Notes: generated by a model from the letters alone, not told the origin. Positions 15,597 through 24,623 are shown, counted from the stretch's first letter. The stretch: DNA of 33,764 nt from Colivivens sp964452915 (GCA_964452915.1 CAYVNW010000035.1:1-33764); one strand, 5' to 3'. Numbers and translations: made by a program.

Positions 15597-16731
15597 GTCG
15601 GTATGAGTTCCACCTTTCTATTATTGAAATCACGTAGTTGTAAGTTTCTGTTCCGCGCATGAACCCATATCGTACATCAGCATCATTAAAATATTCAGGC
15701 TGACTCAACCTCAGTACGTACATGTCGACACTTCCTGTCCAGCGATTGGGATCGCTACCGTGTTTTGAGGCAAGAATCCGTGCATCATCGATATGACCTG
15801 CGCCCCCGTTATATGCAGCTAAAATAAACTTGATGCGTTCGTTTGGATTGCGTACCGACGAATAATGCCTGTCAAGCTCTGAAATGAGGCGGACTGCTCC
15901 ACGTATGTTTATCTCTGGATCAAAGGCCGACGATACACTCACTCCGACACTTCGTGCCGTTTGTGGCATTAGTTGCATGAGCCCGAGAGCTCCCATATAT
16001 GATACAGCTTCGTGGTCAAAACCGCTTTCTTGGTATGCTTGTGCGGCAAGCAAACGCCAGTCCCAACCGCATGTCGACGAATATCTCTTGAACAGGTGGT
16101 CGTAGCGTGATATCTCGCCTTTTGTAAGATTAAGTATCGGACTGTAAGTGTGTCGGCGTGACGAGTAAACATGTCCCTTGTTATCGGTTACTTTTATAGT
16201 TGTCATAGCAAGAAAATCATGTCGGTTGTCTGTCATCCATTTATTGAGCGATTCAGCAAGATTAGGCTTATCCTTGCCTACAAGCCAGGCAATAGGGTGG
16301 AGGCTGTCGATAAACTGAGTCAGTTCATTGCGCCCGCAAAGGTAGAAATCTGTAGTCAGACTGTCATCCGGACTCATCCCATAAGCTATAATATCACCTT
16401 CGCCCGCCAGTAACTTTTCTTTCAATTCCGCAATGCTGTGCATAACATCAACTCTAAGTTGACAGCCTATGCTTCGTGCGTATTCGTCGGCAAGCATGTA
16501 TTGTGTGCCATATCCTTCACCATAATACTCGAAATAACTCTTCTCACCATACAAAGTCAGTATGATGAGTTCTCCGTTTTGTTGTATCGCTTCAAGATCG
16601 AAGTCGTTGTCCGCCCCCGGGGTATTGAATACGCCGAGCTGCCGTGGCTCGTTGCGCTTACATCCTGAAATTAATGCCAATGAACCAATAAAGATTATTG
16701 CTGCCGTGTGTTTTAATCTGTCAAATGCCAT
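15580..16731 (-). CDS. Lipoprotein lytic transglycosylase (MltF-like)
   Basis: A 383-aa protein from the ATG at 16731. A lipoprotein signal ends in L-I-S-G-C24, so it is anchored to a membrane. Residues of about 50-195 resemble a solute-binding (SBP family 3) domain, and 220-360 form an SLT domain with catalytic E235 in 'AQAYQESGFDHEAVS', then 'GALGLMQLMP' (248-257) and 'AAYNGG' (305-310). This SBP-plus-SLT layout is that of MltF, which cleaves peptidoglycan to 1,6-anhydromuropeptides. A longer frame opening at 16764 would add 11 residues before the signal and overlap the -7 box, so it is not preferred. The gene is convergent with the FadL-type gene and divergent from the antiporter. Confidence 0.92.
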   Translation of the reverse strand: MAFDRLKHTAAIIFIGSLALISGCKRNEPRQLGVFNTPGADNDFDLEAIQQNGELIILTLYGEKSYFEYYGEGYGTQYMLADEYARSIGCQLRVDVMHSIAELKEKLLAGEGDIIAYGMSPDDSLTTDFYLCGRNELTQFIDSLHPIAWLVGKDKPNLAESLNKWMTDNRHDFLAMTTIKVTDNKGHVYSSRRHTYSPILNLTKGEISRYDHLFKRYSSTCGWDWRLLAAQAYQESGFDHEAVSYMGALGLMQLMPQTARSVGVSVSSAFDPEINIRGAVRLISELDRHYSSVRNPNERIKFILAAYNGGAGHIDDARILASKHGSDPNRWTGSVDMYVLRLSQPEYFNDADVRYGFMRGTETYNYVISIIERWNSYRQKIKG

Positions 16732-16752
16732 CACAAATGTGATTTGAGAATG

Positions 16753-16760
16753 TAAAAGTA
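16753..16760 (-). promoter_or_regulatory. -7-like box of the lytic transglycosylase gene
   Basis: On the minus strand 16760-16753 reads TACTTTTA, one base off TAnnTTTG, 22 bases before ATG 16731. It lies back to back with the antiporter promoter in a 119-base divergent spacer. Confidence 0.4.
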
Positions 16761-16803
16761 GCAAAAAATAAAAGATGGTGTTTTATGTTGAAGCAATTAT
16801 TTG

Positions 16804-16811
16804 TAAATTTG
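16804..16811 (+). promoter_or_regulatory. -7 box of the antiporter gene
   Basis: TAAATTTG matches TAnnTTTG, 40 bases upstream of ATG 16851. A T-rich TGTTTT lies about 19 bases upstream. Confidence 0.6.
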
Positions 16812-16850
16812 CATGACATAACAGTTTCAAAGATACCAACTACGCATATA

Positions 16851-18173
16851 ATGAGTACAAACACGATAAGACAAATACCTACGTTGAAAGGAATTCTTGC
16901 TTTGTCTCCTCTGATACTTTTTCTGTGTCTTTATCTGGTCACAAGCATTGTCATTGGTGATTTCTATAAGGTTCCGATTACGGTAGCCTTTCTTATATCA
17001 GCGATTTATGCGGTGGCCATCACTCCCGGGAAGATAAGTAAAAGAATAGAAGTCTTTTCCAAGAGTGCAGGCAGCAAGAATATGATGCTTATGCTGTGGA
17101 TATTCCTTCTGGCGGGTGCGTTTGCTTCGTCGGCTAAAAGCATGGGAGCTGTTGACGCTACTGTGAATCTGACACTTTCGCTTCTGCCGCATTCGCTGAT
17201 ACTTGCCGGCATCTTTCTTGCTTCGTGTTTCATATCATTGGCTATCGGAACATCTGTTGGCACGATTGCAGCTTTGACTCCTGTGGCTGTAGGTATCGCT
17301 AATCAGGCTGATATCAGTGTGGCGTATGTCGCAGGGATAGTTGTTGGAGGAGCTTTCTTTGGAGACAATCTGTCTTTCATCAGCGATACAACCATAGTAG
17401 CCACGCAGACTCAGCAGTGTAAGATGAGCGACAAGTTTAAGGTCAACTCAAGTATCGTTATACCAATTGCGCTTGTGATGCTCGTTATATATGCTTTTGT
17501 TGGAAAAGACATCCCTGCCGTTTCCACAACTGGTGAAGTGGACATAGTGAAGGTTATACCTTATATTATAGTTATCGTTACGGCGGTTTTTGGAATGAAC
17601 GTCTTGCTTGTTCTGACGTTAGGTATTATAATTTCTGGCTGCATAGGGATAGCAGAAGGACAGTACGACGTGTTTGGGTGGTTTACGAGTATTGCCGATG
17701 GAATGATGGGGATGAGCGAACTTATCATAATGACATTGTTGGCTGGTGGCATGCTTGCCATGATTAGGTATAATGGTGGTATAGACTTCATTATCTCACG
17801 TCTGACAAGTAAAATCCATGGAAAGCGTGGAGCTGAGTATTGTATTGCTGCATTGGTGTGCCTTGTAAATATATGTACGGCAAACAATACTGTAGCCATC
17901 ATCACAACCGGTTACATCGCTAATGATATTTCTTTTCGGTTTGGAATAGACAAACGTAAGGCGGCAAGCATTCTCGACACTGTGTCGTGCTTCACACAAG
18001 GTTTGCTGCCGTATGGTGCACAGGTACTTATAGCTACAGGACTTGCCAACACTGCATTGACTGCAGGAAAGATCTCGCCTGTAAATATTGTGGAATACAC
18101 TTACTATCCAATGGCATTAGGAATCGCAGTCGTTCTTTGTATACTGTTCAGGTATCCCAAAAAGTATTCATAG
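16851..18173 (+). CDS. nhaC: NhaC-family Na+/H+ antiporter
   Basis: A 440-aa integral membrane protein with about 11-12 hydrophobic helices. The block 'GGAFFGDNLSFISDTTI', preceded by 'GTSVGTIAALTPVAVGIA', is diagnostic of the NhaC/ArsB-NhaD group; its Asp residues are the expected ion ligands. Exchange of Na+ (or a small carboxylate or amino acid in some relatives) for protons is the family function. ATG 16851 is chosen because an upstream in-frame ATG at 16785 precedes the -7 box and would add 22 polar residues before the first helix. The gene ends 60 bases before the assembly gap. Confidence 0.88.
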   Translation: MSTNTIRQIPTLKGILALSPLILFLCLYLVTSIVIGDFYKVPITVAFLISAIYAVAITPGKISKRIEVFSKSAGSKNMMLMLWIFLLAGAFASSAKSMGAVDATVNLTLSLLPHSLILAGIFLASCFISLAIGTSVGTIAALTPVAVGIANQADISVAYVAGIVVGGAFFGDNLSFISDTTIVATQTQQCKMSDKFKVNSSIVIPIALVMLVIYAFVGKDIPAVSTTGEVDIVKVIPYIIVIVTAVFGMNVLLVLTLGIIISGCIGIAEGQYDVFGWFTSIADGMMGMSELIIMTLLAGGMLAMIRYNGGIDFIISRLTSKIHGKRGAEYCIAALVCLVNICTANNTVAIITTGYIANDISFRFGIDKRKAASILDTVSCFTQGLLPYGAQVLIATGLANTALTAGKISPVNIVEYTYYPMALGIAVVLCILFRYPKKYS

Positions 18174-18232
18174 GGTGTACATCCGATTATTGGAATCCAC
18201 ACGAAAACCTGATTAGATTATGGCGATAACCT

Positions 18233-18332
18233 NNNNNNNNNNNNNNNNNNNNNNNNNNNNNNNNNNNNNNNNNNNNNNNNNNNNNNNNNNNNNNNNNNNN
18301 NNNNNNNNNNNNNNNNNNNNNNNNNNNNNNNN
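18233..18332. other. Assembly gap of exactly 100 N
   Basis: A run of 100 unknown bases, the conventional length for a scaffold gap of unknown size. Genes on either side may not be adjacent in the real chromosome. Confidence 0.99.
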
Positions 18333-18334
18333 CC

Positions 18335-18367
18335 GAATTAAGTCAATATGAGCTTGAAGCAGGTTAG
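18335..18367 (+). CDS. Possible 3' tail of a gene lost in the gap
   Basis: Right after the gap one plus-strand frame reads Glu-Leu-Ser-Gln-Tyr-Glu-Leu-Glu-Ala-Gly then TAG (18365-18367). It looks like an ordinary protein C-terminus, but ten codons are too few to assign. Bases 18368-18548 contain no other recognisable feature. Confidence 0.25.
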   Translation, partial: ELSQYELEAG

Positions 18368-18548
18368 GTACGGGACAGAAACAAGCCGGACGTGCGCCTG
18401 CAGGTTATAAAGATGAAGCAACCGGTTTATTAAATCTCTGTTTAATACTGATAAGTTCGCAATATGGTGCTTAAGTATTACTAAAACTTAAAAGAGTTAT
18501 CATTTAGTCTGCTTTTTCATCAAAAAACAATAAATTAGGGGAAATCCG

Positions 18549-18580
18549 TTTTGTGTAGGAACAATAATTTTTTAAATTTG
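18549..18580 (+). promoter_or_regulatory. Promoter of RNase P RNA
   Basis: TTTTG at 18549-18553 and TAAATTTG at 18573-18580 are 19 bases apart. The RNA's first paired base (18587) lies 7 bases beyond the -7 box, exactly where transcription should begin. Confidence 0.8.
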
Positions 18581-18586
18581 CACGCA

Positions 18587-18957
18587 GAAAGCAGTCGGAC
18601 GGTCTGTCGCTACCATACTAAAGTGGTAGAGGAAAGTCCGGGCAGCACAGAGCATTCCACTTCCTAATATAGAAGCAGTCCGCGAGGGTTGAGTAATGCA
18701 GAAGAAAACAACCGCCCGAAAGGGTAAGGGTGAGAAGGTGGGGTAAGAGCCCACCAGCGGTGTGGCGACACATCCGGCTGTGCATCTTGGAAGCTGCAAG
18801 TTCATGTATAGTAGCATTTGAGGATTGCTCGTCCGAGCTACAGGGTAGAACGCTTACCATAGGGTAGAATCGGCATGGTGACATCCGATCGAGATAAATG
18901 GCAGACAATCAGATTCAGGTCTGATGACAGAACCCGGCTTATAGGCTGACTGTTTTC
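18587..18957 (+). ncRNA. rnpB: RNase P RNA, class A
   Basis: About 371 nt. The two universally conserved ends are present: GAGGAAAGTCCGGGC at 18629-18643 and ACAGAACCCGGCTTATAGGC at 18927-18946. The terminal P1 helix pairs GAAAGCAGTC (18587-18596) with GACTGTTTTC (18948-18957) over ten pairs including one wobble. The RNA is the ribozyme that trims tRNA 5' leaders. A T-rich stretch after 18953 probably ends transcription. Reading frames antisense to it are spurious. Confidence 0.97.
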
Positions 18958-19137
18958 TTTTTTATTAATAATGCACGACGCAAGAAATGTTCAGATTGTT
19001 GTGTCTGTCACTTGTGGCATTAAACTATATCAAACAAATAAAGTCTAAGAATAAACATTTTGCCTGATTTATTTGAGACTGCATGCGGATGATTTTTGAA
19101 GAAAACGAAAAATGAAATTATTTTGTATTCAACGTAT

Positions 19138-20475
19138 ATGAGAAAACTGATTTTATTACTCCTCGGAGGCTTCATGGCAAGCACGAGCTTGCTTGCACAA
19201 AAAGAATGGACTCTCCAGGAATGTATTGATTACGCTTTGGCTAACAACATACAAATCAACCAAAGTAAAATCACAAGAGCACAAAACCAACTTGATGTTC
19301 ACCAGTCTAAGGCTGCACTATTCCCCTCATTGTCTTTCAGCACCAACCAAAATGGTTCATGGCGTCCGTTCAGTGAGTCGACAGTAAACCTTTCGAACGG
19401 AACTATGACGACCACGCGCAATACTACCAGTTACAATGGAAGTTATGGTCTCAATGCAAACATGACCCTTTGGAATGGTGGGCGTAATACTAAAAACATT
19501 AAGCAGAGTGAGCTGACACGTGATATGTCGGATCTTGACATACAGAAGAATGAAAATTCGATTCAAGAACAGATAACACAACTCTTTGTACAGATATTGT
19601 ATGAGACCGAAGCCGTGCAGGTGAACGAGTCGATCCTTGAGGGTTCAATCCAGCAACGCGACCGTGCTAAAGTTATGGTTGAGGTGGGAAGCCTTGCTAA
19701 GGTAGACCTTGCTCAACTTGAGGCGCAGGTGTCGCAAGACCAGTACAATGTTGTTAACACAAAGGCTCAACTTGAGAACTATAAACTGCAACTGAAGCAG
19801 TTGCTTGAGATTGTGGGTCCTGAAGACTTTAATATTTCAACATCGAGCGTGTCGGATGCAGCAGTGCTCGCAACGATTCCCGACCGTGTGGATGTATACA
19901 ATACAGCACTTACATTCAGACCTGAGATTCAAAGTAGCCGCATCAATATTGAGTCGAGCAAACTTGCCGTTGATATAGCTAAAGCAGGTTATTTGCCGAC
20001 ACTGAGTTTGAGCCTAAGTGTGGGTACTAACAACGCAAGCGGATTGCATACATCATTCTTCAAGCAAGTGAAAAATAATATGAGCAACTCGCTCGGCATT
20101 TCTCTGTCTGTGCCAATCTTTGACCAAAAGTCGAACCTGACCAGTGTGAGGAAAGCAAAACTCTCGTATATCAACAGCAATTTGCGACTAAAAGATGCGG
20201 AGAATACGCTCTACAGCACTATTGAGAACTATTGGCTTAATGCAACTACATCGCAGCAGCAATACATATACGCCAAGGCTAATGTGGAAAGTATGCAGGA
20301 GAGCTTCGACCTTGTAAGTGAGCAATTCCGTCTCGGACTTAAGAATATAATTGAACTGACCACGGGTAAAAACAATCTCTTGCAGGCTGAACAGCAACTG
20401 CTGCAGTCAAAATATACCACACTCTACAACATGGCAATGTTGAGATTCTATCAAGGAAACAAAATCGAACTATAG
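19138..20475 (+). CDS. TolC-family outer-membrane efflux protein
   Basis: A 445-aa protein with a signal peptide (hydrophobic 4-17, cleavage near Ala20-Gln21). Two outer-membrane-efflux-protein repeats follow: 'WTLQECIDYALANNIQINQSK' opens the first and 'NTALTFRPEIQSSRINIESSKLAVDIAKAGYLPTLSLSL' the second, rich in long helices. This is the trimeric channel that links an inner-membrane pump to the outside. I chose ATG 19138 because the upstream in-frame TTG at 19096 would put 14 polar residues ahead of the signal peptide. The stop is 22 bases before the MacA-like gene, so it is the first gene of the pump operon. The 18958-19137 spacer shows no clear promoter box. Confidence 0.92.
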   Translation: MRKLILLLLGGFMASTSLLAQKEWTLQECIDYALANNIQINQSKITRAQNQLDVHQSKAALFPSLSFSTNQNGSWRPFSESTVNLSNGTMTTTRNTTSYNGSYGLNANMTLWNGGRNTKNIKQSELTRDMSDLDIQKNENSIQEQITQLFVQILYETEAVQVNESILEGSIQQRDRAKVMVEVGSLAKVDLAQLEAQVSQDQYNVVNTKAQLENYKLQLKQLLEIVGPEDFNISTSSVSDAAVLATIPDRVDVYNTALTFRPEIQSSRINIESSKLAVDIAKAGYLPTLSLSLSVGTNNASGLHTSFFKQVKNNMSNSLGISLSVPIFDQKSNLTSVRKAKLSYINSNLRLKDAENTLYSTIENYWLNATTSQQQYIYAKANVESMQESFDLVSEQFRLGLKNIIELTTGKNNLLQAEQQLLQSKYTTLYNMAMLRFYQGNKIEL

Positions 20476-20497
20476 TCTATAATAAAAAGCATTATAT

Positions 20498-21715
20498 ATG
20501 AACAAGACCATTTTCAGTGCTGTCACTATTGCCGCACTCACATTATCAACACTTGTCGCTTGCTCTGACGGGGCAAACGTGACTTATATGACCGAAGAGG
20601 TTACCAAACAAGATCTCTCGACAAGTATAACTGCCACCGGATCAATTGAACCTGTTACCCAGGTTGATGTTGGTACGCAGGTTTCAGGTATAATCGATAA
20701 GATATATGTAGACTACAACAGTGTGGTCCACAAAGGAGACATTATCGCTGAACTCGACAAGACTAACCTCCTCAGCGAATTGGCATCAGCTAAAAGCAAC
20801 CTGTCAAACTATCAAAGCAACCTCAACTATCAGACTGCAAACTACAATCGTTACAAAGCCCTTTACAATAAAGGTCTCGTGAGTGCCGATGAATATGAGA
20901 GTGCCCGACTTTCATACGAGCAAGCCGTACAGCAAGTTGCTGTTCAGCAGCAAAACGTGCAGAAGGCACAGACAAACCTTGGATACGCTACAATCACGTC
21001 ACCTATCGATGGCGTTGTTCTTTCGCGTGAGGTTGAGGAAGGACAGACTGTGGCATCATCAATGACAACTCCTACACTTTTCATTATAGCGCAAGACTTG
21101 ACCGACATGCGTGTTATTGCTGATATTGATGAGGCAGATATAGGTGGAGTGAAGGACGGACAGCGGGTTAGCTTCACTGTCGATGCCTTCCCTGATGATA
21201 TGTTCGAGGGCAGGGTAACTCAAGTTCGGCAGAATGCAACAACAGAAAGCAATGTCGTTACATACGAAGTTGTCATTTCAGCTCCTAATGAATCTCTTAA
21301 ACTGAAACCGGGACTTACTGCCAACGTGACAATTTACACAATGGAAATGCACGACGTCTTGTCGGTTCCTTCAAAGTCACTGCGCTTCGCTCCTAACGAA
21401 TTGTTGCTGAAAGATGATGAGAAGGTAATCGACTGTGCCGGAACAAATAAAGTTTGGGTGCGTGACGGCAAGAACTTCAAAGCCATACCTGTGGAAATCG
21501 GCTGCACTAACGGAATTTACACCGAGATTAAATCGGGTGTAAAAGAAGGCACTGAGGTCATAACAGAATTTGAACTGAATGAGACTGAAACCGAAGAGGG
21601 AACTATGGCAAGAAATCCGTTTATGCCGGGACCAAGAAACAACAATAGGAACCAAAAGTCGGGCGGTTCAAATAGCAATAAGTCAAACAGTTCGACTGCA
21701 AGCAAATCAAAGTAA
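20498..21715 (+). CDS. MacA/HlyD-type periplasmic adaptor lipoprotein
   Basis: A 405-aa protein. A lipoprotein signal ends at Cys22 (L-V-A-C). The order of domains is that of RND/MacA adaptors: a barrel-sandwich half near 45-85, a Gln/Asn-rich helical hairpin about 85-155 (with a 'NKGLVSADEYESA' turn), the second half-motif 'ATITSPIDGVVLSREVEEGQTV' near 160-185, and a beta-barrel domain after it. The Asn/Ser/Lys-rich tail of about 35 residues is unusual and probably disordered. It bridges the TolC-like channel to the ABC components, whose ATPase starts 5 bases after this stop. Confidence 0.92.
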   Translation: MNKTIFSAVTIAALTLSTLVACSDGANVTYMTEEVTKQDLSTSITATGSIEPVTQVDVGTQVSGIIDKIYVDYNSVVHKGDIIAELDKTNLLSELASAKSNLSNYQSNLNYQTANYNRYKALYNKGLVSADEYESARLSYEQAVQQVAVQQQNVQKAQTNLGYATITSPIDGVVLSREVEEGQTVASSMTTPTLFIIAQDLTDMRVIADIDEADIGGVKDGQRVSFTVDAFPDDMFEGRVTQVRQNATTESNVVTYEVVISAPNESLKLKPGLTANVTIYTMEMHDVLSVPSKSLRFAPNELLLKDDEKVIDCAGTNKVWVRDGKNFKAIPVEIGCTNGIYTEIKSGVKEGTEVITEFELNETETEEGTMARNPFMPGPRNNNRNQKSGGSNSNKSNSSTASKSK

Positions 21716-21720
21716 CCGGA

Positions 21721-22479
21721 ATGGAAGTAAATAAAGATAAGGTAGTAATTGAACTCCAGAACGTCAAACGATATTTCCAGGTAGGTTCTGAAACGGTTAA
21801 GGCATTGAGAGGTGTCTCGTTTAAGATATATGAAGGAGAGTTCGTGACCATACAAGGTACTTCCGGTTCGGGAAAGTCTACGTTGCTCAACCAGCTTGGA
21901 TGTCTCGATACACCTACATCGGGTGAGTATTTTTTGGATGGCGTTCCGGTTAGGAAAATGTCGAAGAATCAGCGTGCTCACTTGCGCAACAAGAAGATTG
22001 GCTTCGTGTTTCAAAACTACAATCTTCTGCCGAACACAACAGCAGTGGAGAACGTTGAATTACCATTGATGTACAATAACAAGTATAATGCCGCACAACG
22101 TAGGGCGGCTGCGGTAAAGGCACTTGAGGCAGTCGGACTTGGGGACAGGATCTATCATAAGTCGAACCAAATGTCGGGTGGACAGATGCAGAGAGTAGCT
22201 ATAGCGCGTGCGCTTGTCAATAACCCGGCGGTGTTGCTTGCCGATGAAGCAACAGGTAACCTCGATACACGTACTTCGTTTGAGATGCTGGTACTGTTCC
22301 AGCAACTCTACAAAGAGGGGCATACCATCATTTTCGTTACACACAATCCTGAGATAGCTGAGTATGCCTCACGCAATATCAACTTGCGCGATGGGAATAT
22401 ACGTGAGGATACAATTAACAAGAATATCAAATCGGCAGCTGAGACTCTCGCCTCGCAGCCTAAACCACAAGATGATTAA
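21721..22479 (+). CDS. MacB/LolD-type ABC transporter ATPase
   Basis: A 252-aa protein. Walker A GTSGSGKST at 46-54, Q-loop 'FVFQNYNLLP' near 95-104, signature MSGGQMQR at 151-158, Walker B VLLADE at 171-176 and the switch His in 'FVTHNPEIAEY'. It belongs to the lipoprotein/macrolide exporter group whose transporters act mechanically on the periplasmic side. In Proteobacterial MacB this domain is fused to the permease; here it is a separate polypeptide, with the permease starting 2 bases later. Confidence 0.95.
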   Translation: MEVNKDKVVIELQNVKRYFQVGSETVKALRGVSFKIYEGEFVTIQGTSGSGKSTLLNQLGCLDTPTSGEYFLDGVPVRKMSKNQRAHLRNKKIGFVFQNYNLLPNTTAVENVELPLMYNNKYNAAQRRAAAVKALEAVGLGDRIYHKSNQMSGGQMQRVAIARALVNNPAVLLADEATGNLDTRTSFEMLVLFQQLYKEGHTIIFVTHNPEIAEYASRNINLRDGNIREDTINKNIKSAAETLASQPKPQDD

Positions 22480-22481
22480 AT

Positions 22482-23702
22482 ATGAACGTACTGAATTTAT
22501 TTAAGGTGTCGTTGCGTGCCGTGGCAAGCAACAAGATGCGCTCGTTCCTAAGCATGCTTGGTATAATCATCGGTGTGGCTGCTGTGATAGCGATGATGAG
22601 TATCGGCCAAGGTTCGAAGGAAAGTATACGTAAGGAACTTTCCACTATGGGTACAAACTTGCTGACCATACGTCCCGGTGGAGAACGCCGTGGTGGAGTC
22701 AGACGCGATCCGTCTGAAATGCAGACATTGAAGGTTCTCGATTATGAGACAATCATGGCGGAGAAGAAATATGTTACGAATGTCTCACCTGAAGTCACAG
22801 CAGGCGGACAGGCTGTCTATGGAAACAACAACACACAGACTACGGTCTATGGAGAAACTCCGGAGTACCTCGAAATCAAGCAGTGGCTAATTGAACAAGG
22901 TGAATGCTTTACAGAAGAGGACATTAAAAAGTCTGCAAAAGTGTGTGTGGTTGGAAAGACTATTGTTGATGATCTGTTTGGCGAAGGAGCCGACCCTATA
23001 GGGAAGAACATTCGTTTCAAATCAATCCCGATGAAAATTGTCGGTGTACTGAAATCGAAAGGTTACAACAACTGGGGAATGGATCAGGACAATGTGATTA
23101 TAGCTCCTTATACTTGTGTGATGAAGCGTATTGCCGCACAGACTTATTTCAATTCAATCGTCTGCTCTGCCATTACTGAGGAATTGTCGGACAATGCGAT
23201 AGAGGAACTAACGGAAATACTGCGCCGTACACATAAGATTAAAGATGGTGATGAGGATAACTTTACAATACGTTCACAAGCAGAGATGATGGAGACGATG
23301 TCGAGCACAATGGATACTGTAACGCTCATTCTCGGTATTGCAGCCGGTTTCTCACTTCTTATCGCCGGTATCGGCATCATGAACATCATGCTTGTATCCG
23401 TAACCGAACGGACAAAGGAGATAGGTCTTCGTATGGCAGTAGGTGCCACAGGTTTTGTGATAAGCATACAATTCTTGATTGAGTCGATCATAATCAGTGT
23501 TACCGGTGGTATATTTGGAGTCCTTTTGGGCATTGGAGCCTCTGAATGGGTTCTTCCATTGTTCGGTATGCCAAGTACAGTGCCTTCGTGGTCAATATTC
23601 CTCTCCTTTGGTGTGTGTGTTGTTATAGGAATACTCTTTGGATACATACCGGCACGCAAGGCAGCCAACATGGATCCTATCGAGGCAATCAGACATGAAT
23701 GA
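22482..23702 (+). CDS. MacB/FtsX-type ABC permease
   Basis: A 406-aa protein. One N-terminal helix ('MRSFLSMLGIIIGVAAVIAMMS', about 20-41) precedes a periplasmic domain of about 220 residues (MacB periplasmic core). The C-terminal FtsX domain has three helices from about 275 to 395 with the family motifs 'GIMNIMLVSVTERTKEIGLRMAVGA' and 'GYIPARKAANMDPIEAIRHE'. Together with the ATPase, the adaptor and the TolC-like channel it makes a complete tripartite exporter; the substrate (drug, peptide or lipid) is not readable from sequence. It is the last gene of the operon; a terminator lies at 23830. Confidence 0.94.
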   Translation: MNVLNLFKVSLRAVASNKMRSFLSMLGIIIGVAAVIAMMSIGQGSKESIRKELSTMGTNLLTIRPGGERRGGVRRDPSEMQTLKVLDYETIMAEKKYVTNVSPEVTAGGQAVYGNNNTQTTVYGETPEYLEIKQWLIEQGECFTEEDIKKSAKVCVVGKTIVDDLFGEGADPIGKNIRFKSIPMKIVGVLKSKGYNNWGMDQDNVIIAPYTCVMKRIAAQTYFNSIVCSAITEELSDNAIEELTEILRRTHKIKDGDEDNFTIRSQAEMMETMSSTMDTVTLILGIAAGFSLLIAGIGIMNIMLVSVTERTKEIGLRMAVGATGFVISIQFLIESIIISVTGGIFGVLLGIGASEWVLPLFGMPSTVPSWSIFLSFGVCVVIGILFGYIPARKAANMDPIEAIRHE

Positions 23703-23829
23703 TAAACTATATATGTTTTTCTAAAAATATAATAGAACATGAAGAAAAAATCAAGAAAGCTGGTTGGACTGTTTCTAAGGCAGAGATAGTTGACGCTCCT
23801 GTTTTCGATCAGTTGCCATTAACACTTGC

Positions 23830-23873
23830 AAAATGCCACGGACTGCAATTAAGGTTCGTGGCATTTTGTTTTG
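23830..23873 (+). terminator. Terminator of the efflux operon
   Basis: AAAATGCCACG (23830-23840) pairs perfectly with CGTGGCATTTT (23857-23867), loop of 16, followed by GTTTTG. The T-rich end also provides the -33 box of the next promoter. The 127 bases before it hold no convincing gene. Confidence 0.85.
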
Positions 23874-23900
23874 TGATTACCTTTCTTTATTGTACCTTTG
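23870..23900 (+). promoter_or_regulatory. Promoter of the 167-aa protein gene
   Basis: TTTG at 23870-23873 and TACCTTTG at 23893-23900 are 19 bases apart; the ATG follows 49 bases later. Confidence 0.7.
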
Positions 23901-23949
23901 CATTGAAACCTACAGAATAACGATTGTCAAATAAATTGTAACACGTTGC

Positions 23950-24453
23950 ATGGATTACAATCAAATATGGATGAAAGTGAAAAGTATGAGCCATCGCGAG
24001 CGAAAGCTACTTGCTTGCGAGATGAGACTCCGTGGATTCAATGTCAGCTATATTCATCCACATTATTATTATGATGCCAAAGCTGTGCATGATATCTTGT
24101 TCTATCCACCTGGGTGTCAGCATGAGATACAGGATGATGACGCTGCCTGCTATAATGCTTTAAAGGAAATAGTGGAGGACGACCACGTGTTGCGTGTATG
24201 TTTTAGGCGATATGTTTTACTTCCACGTTGGGTAAACGATTTTCGTGAAAGCAAAGTGGTCAGGAAATATATATCTGTGCGTATGAATAAAGCTTGCATT
24301 AATGCCATATATAGAATATTGATTGGCAGAAGCTTTGACGGTGAGTGTCCGCGCTCTTTGTTCCTTACATTGGATGATGGAAGCGAAGTTGTGTACAAGA
24401 TGACGAGTTGTCGCAATATTGGAAAAATAAAAGTGATGACGTTCGAATATTAA
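23950..24453 (+). CDS. Uncharacterised 167-aa cytoplasmic protein
   Basis: I do not recognise the family. There is no signal peptide or membrane helix. The N-terminal 40 residues are basic ('SHRERKLLACEMRLRGFNVSYIHP'), followed by an aromatic stretch 'HPHYYYDAKAVHDILFYPP', an acidic segment near 60-80, and a basic 'RKYISVRMNKACINAIYRILIGR' helix near 117-140. It has seven cysteines but no clear metal-binding spacing. A good promoter precedes it and codon use resembles its neighbours, so the gene is probably real. It stands alone between the efflux operon and a secreted protein, and context suggests nothing specific. Confidence 0.7.
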   Translation: MDYNQIWMKVKSMSHRERKLLACEMRLRGFNVSYIHPHYYYDAKAVHDILFYPPGCQHEIQDDDAACYNALKEIVEDDHVLRVCFRRYVLLPRWVNDFRESKVVRKYISVRMNKACINAIYRILIGRSFDGECPRSLFLTLDDGSEVVYKMTSCRNIGKIKVMTFEY

Positions 24454-24468
24454 GTAACCTTTTACTTA

Positions 24469-24536
24469 GTCAAAAACAGTTTAACTTGGCATATAAAGAA
24501 ACTTCGAACAAATAGTACAATGTCGAAAAGTTCTGT
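24469..24536. repeat. Imperfect composite hairpin after the 167-aa gene
   Basis: GTCAAAAACAG, starting near 24469, can pair with CTGTTTGAC near 24527-24535 (two bases bulged), and AACTTCGA with TCGAAAAGTT inside it, leaving a 19-base insertion on the left arm. There is no T tract, so termination is possible but unproven. Confidence 0.3.
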
Positions 24537-24591
24537 TTGACACAATGAATATGGAAAAAGTATATGTTTCTTTGTTTTTTATTAAACTTCA

Positions 24592-24623
24592 TTTGCGAAG
24601 TTACAATTATTTGCTTACCTTTG
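24592..24623 (+). promoter_or_regulatory. Promoter of the 978-aa secreted protein gene
   Basis: TTTG at 24592-24595 and TACCTTTG at 24616-24623, 20 bases apart; ATG 24670 lies 46 bases downstream. Confidence 0.7.

Noticed and set aside
18572..18908. Minus-strand frames across 18.6-18.9 kb
   Set aside because: They are antisense to RNase P RNA, which is certain.
23699..23920. 73-aa frame overlapping the MacB permease stop
   Set aside because: It runs through the operon terminator and the next gene's promoter, so it is a chance frame.
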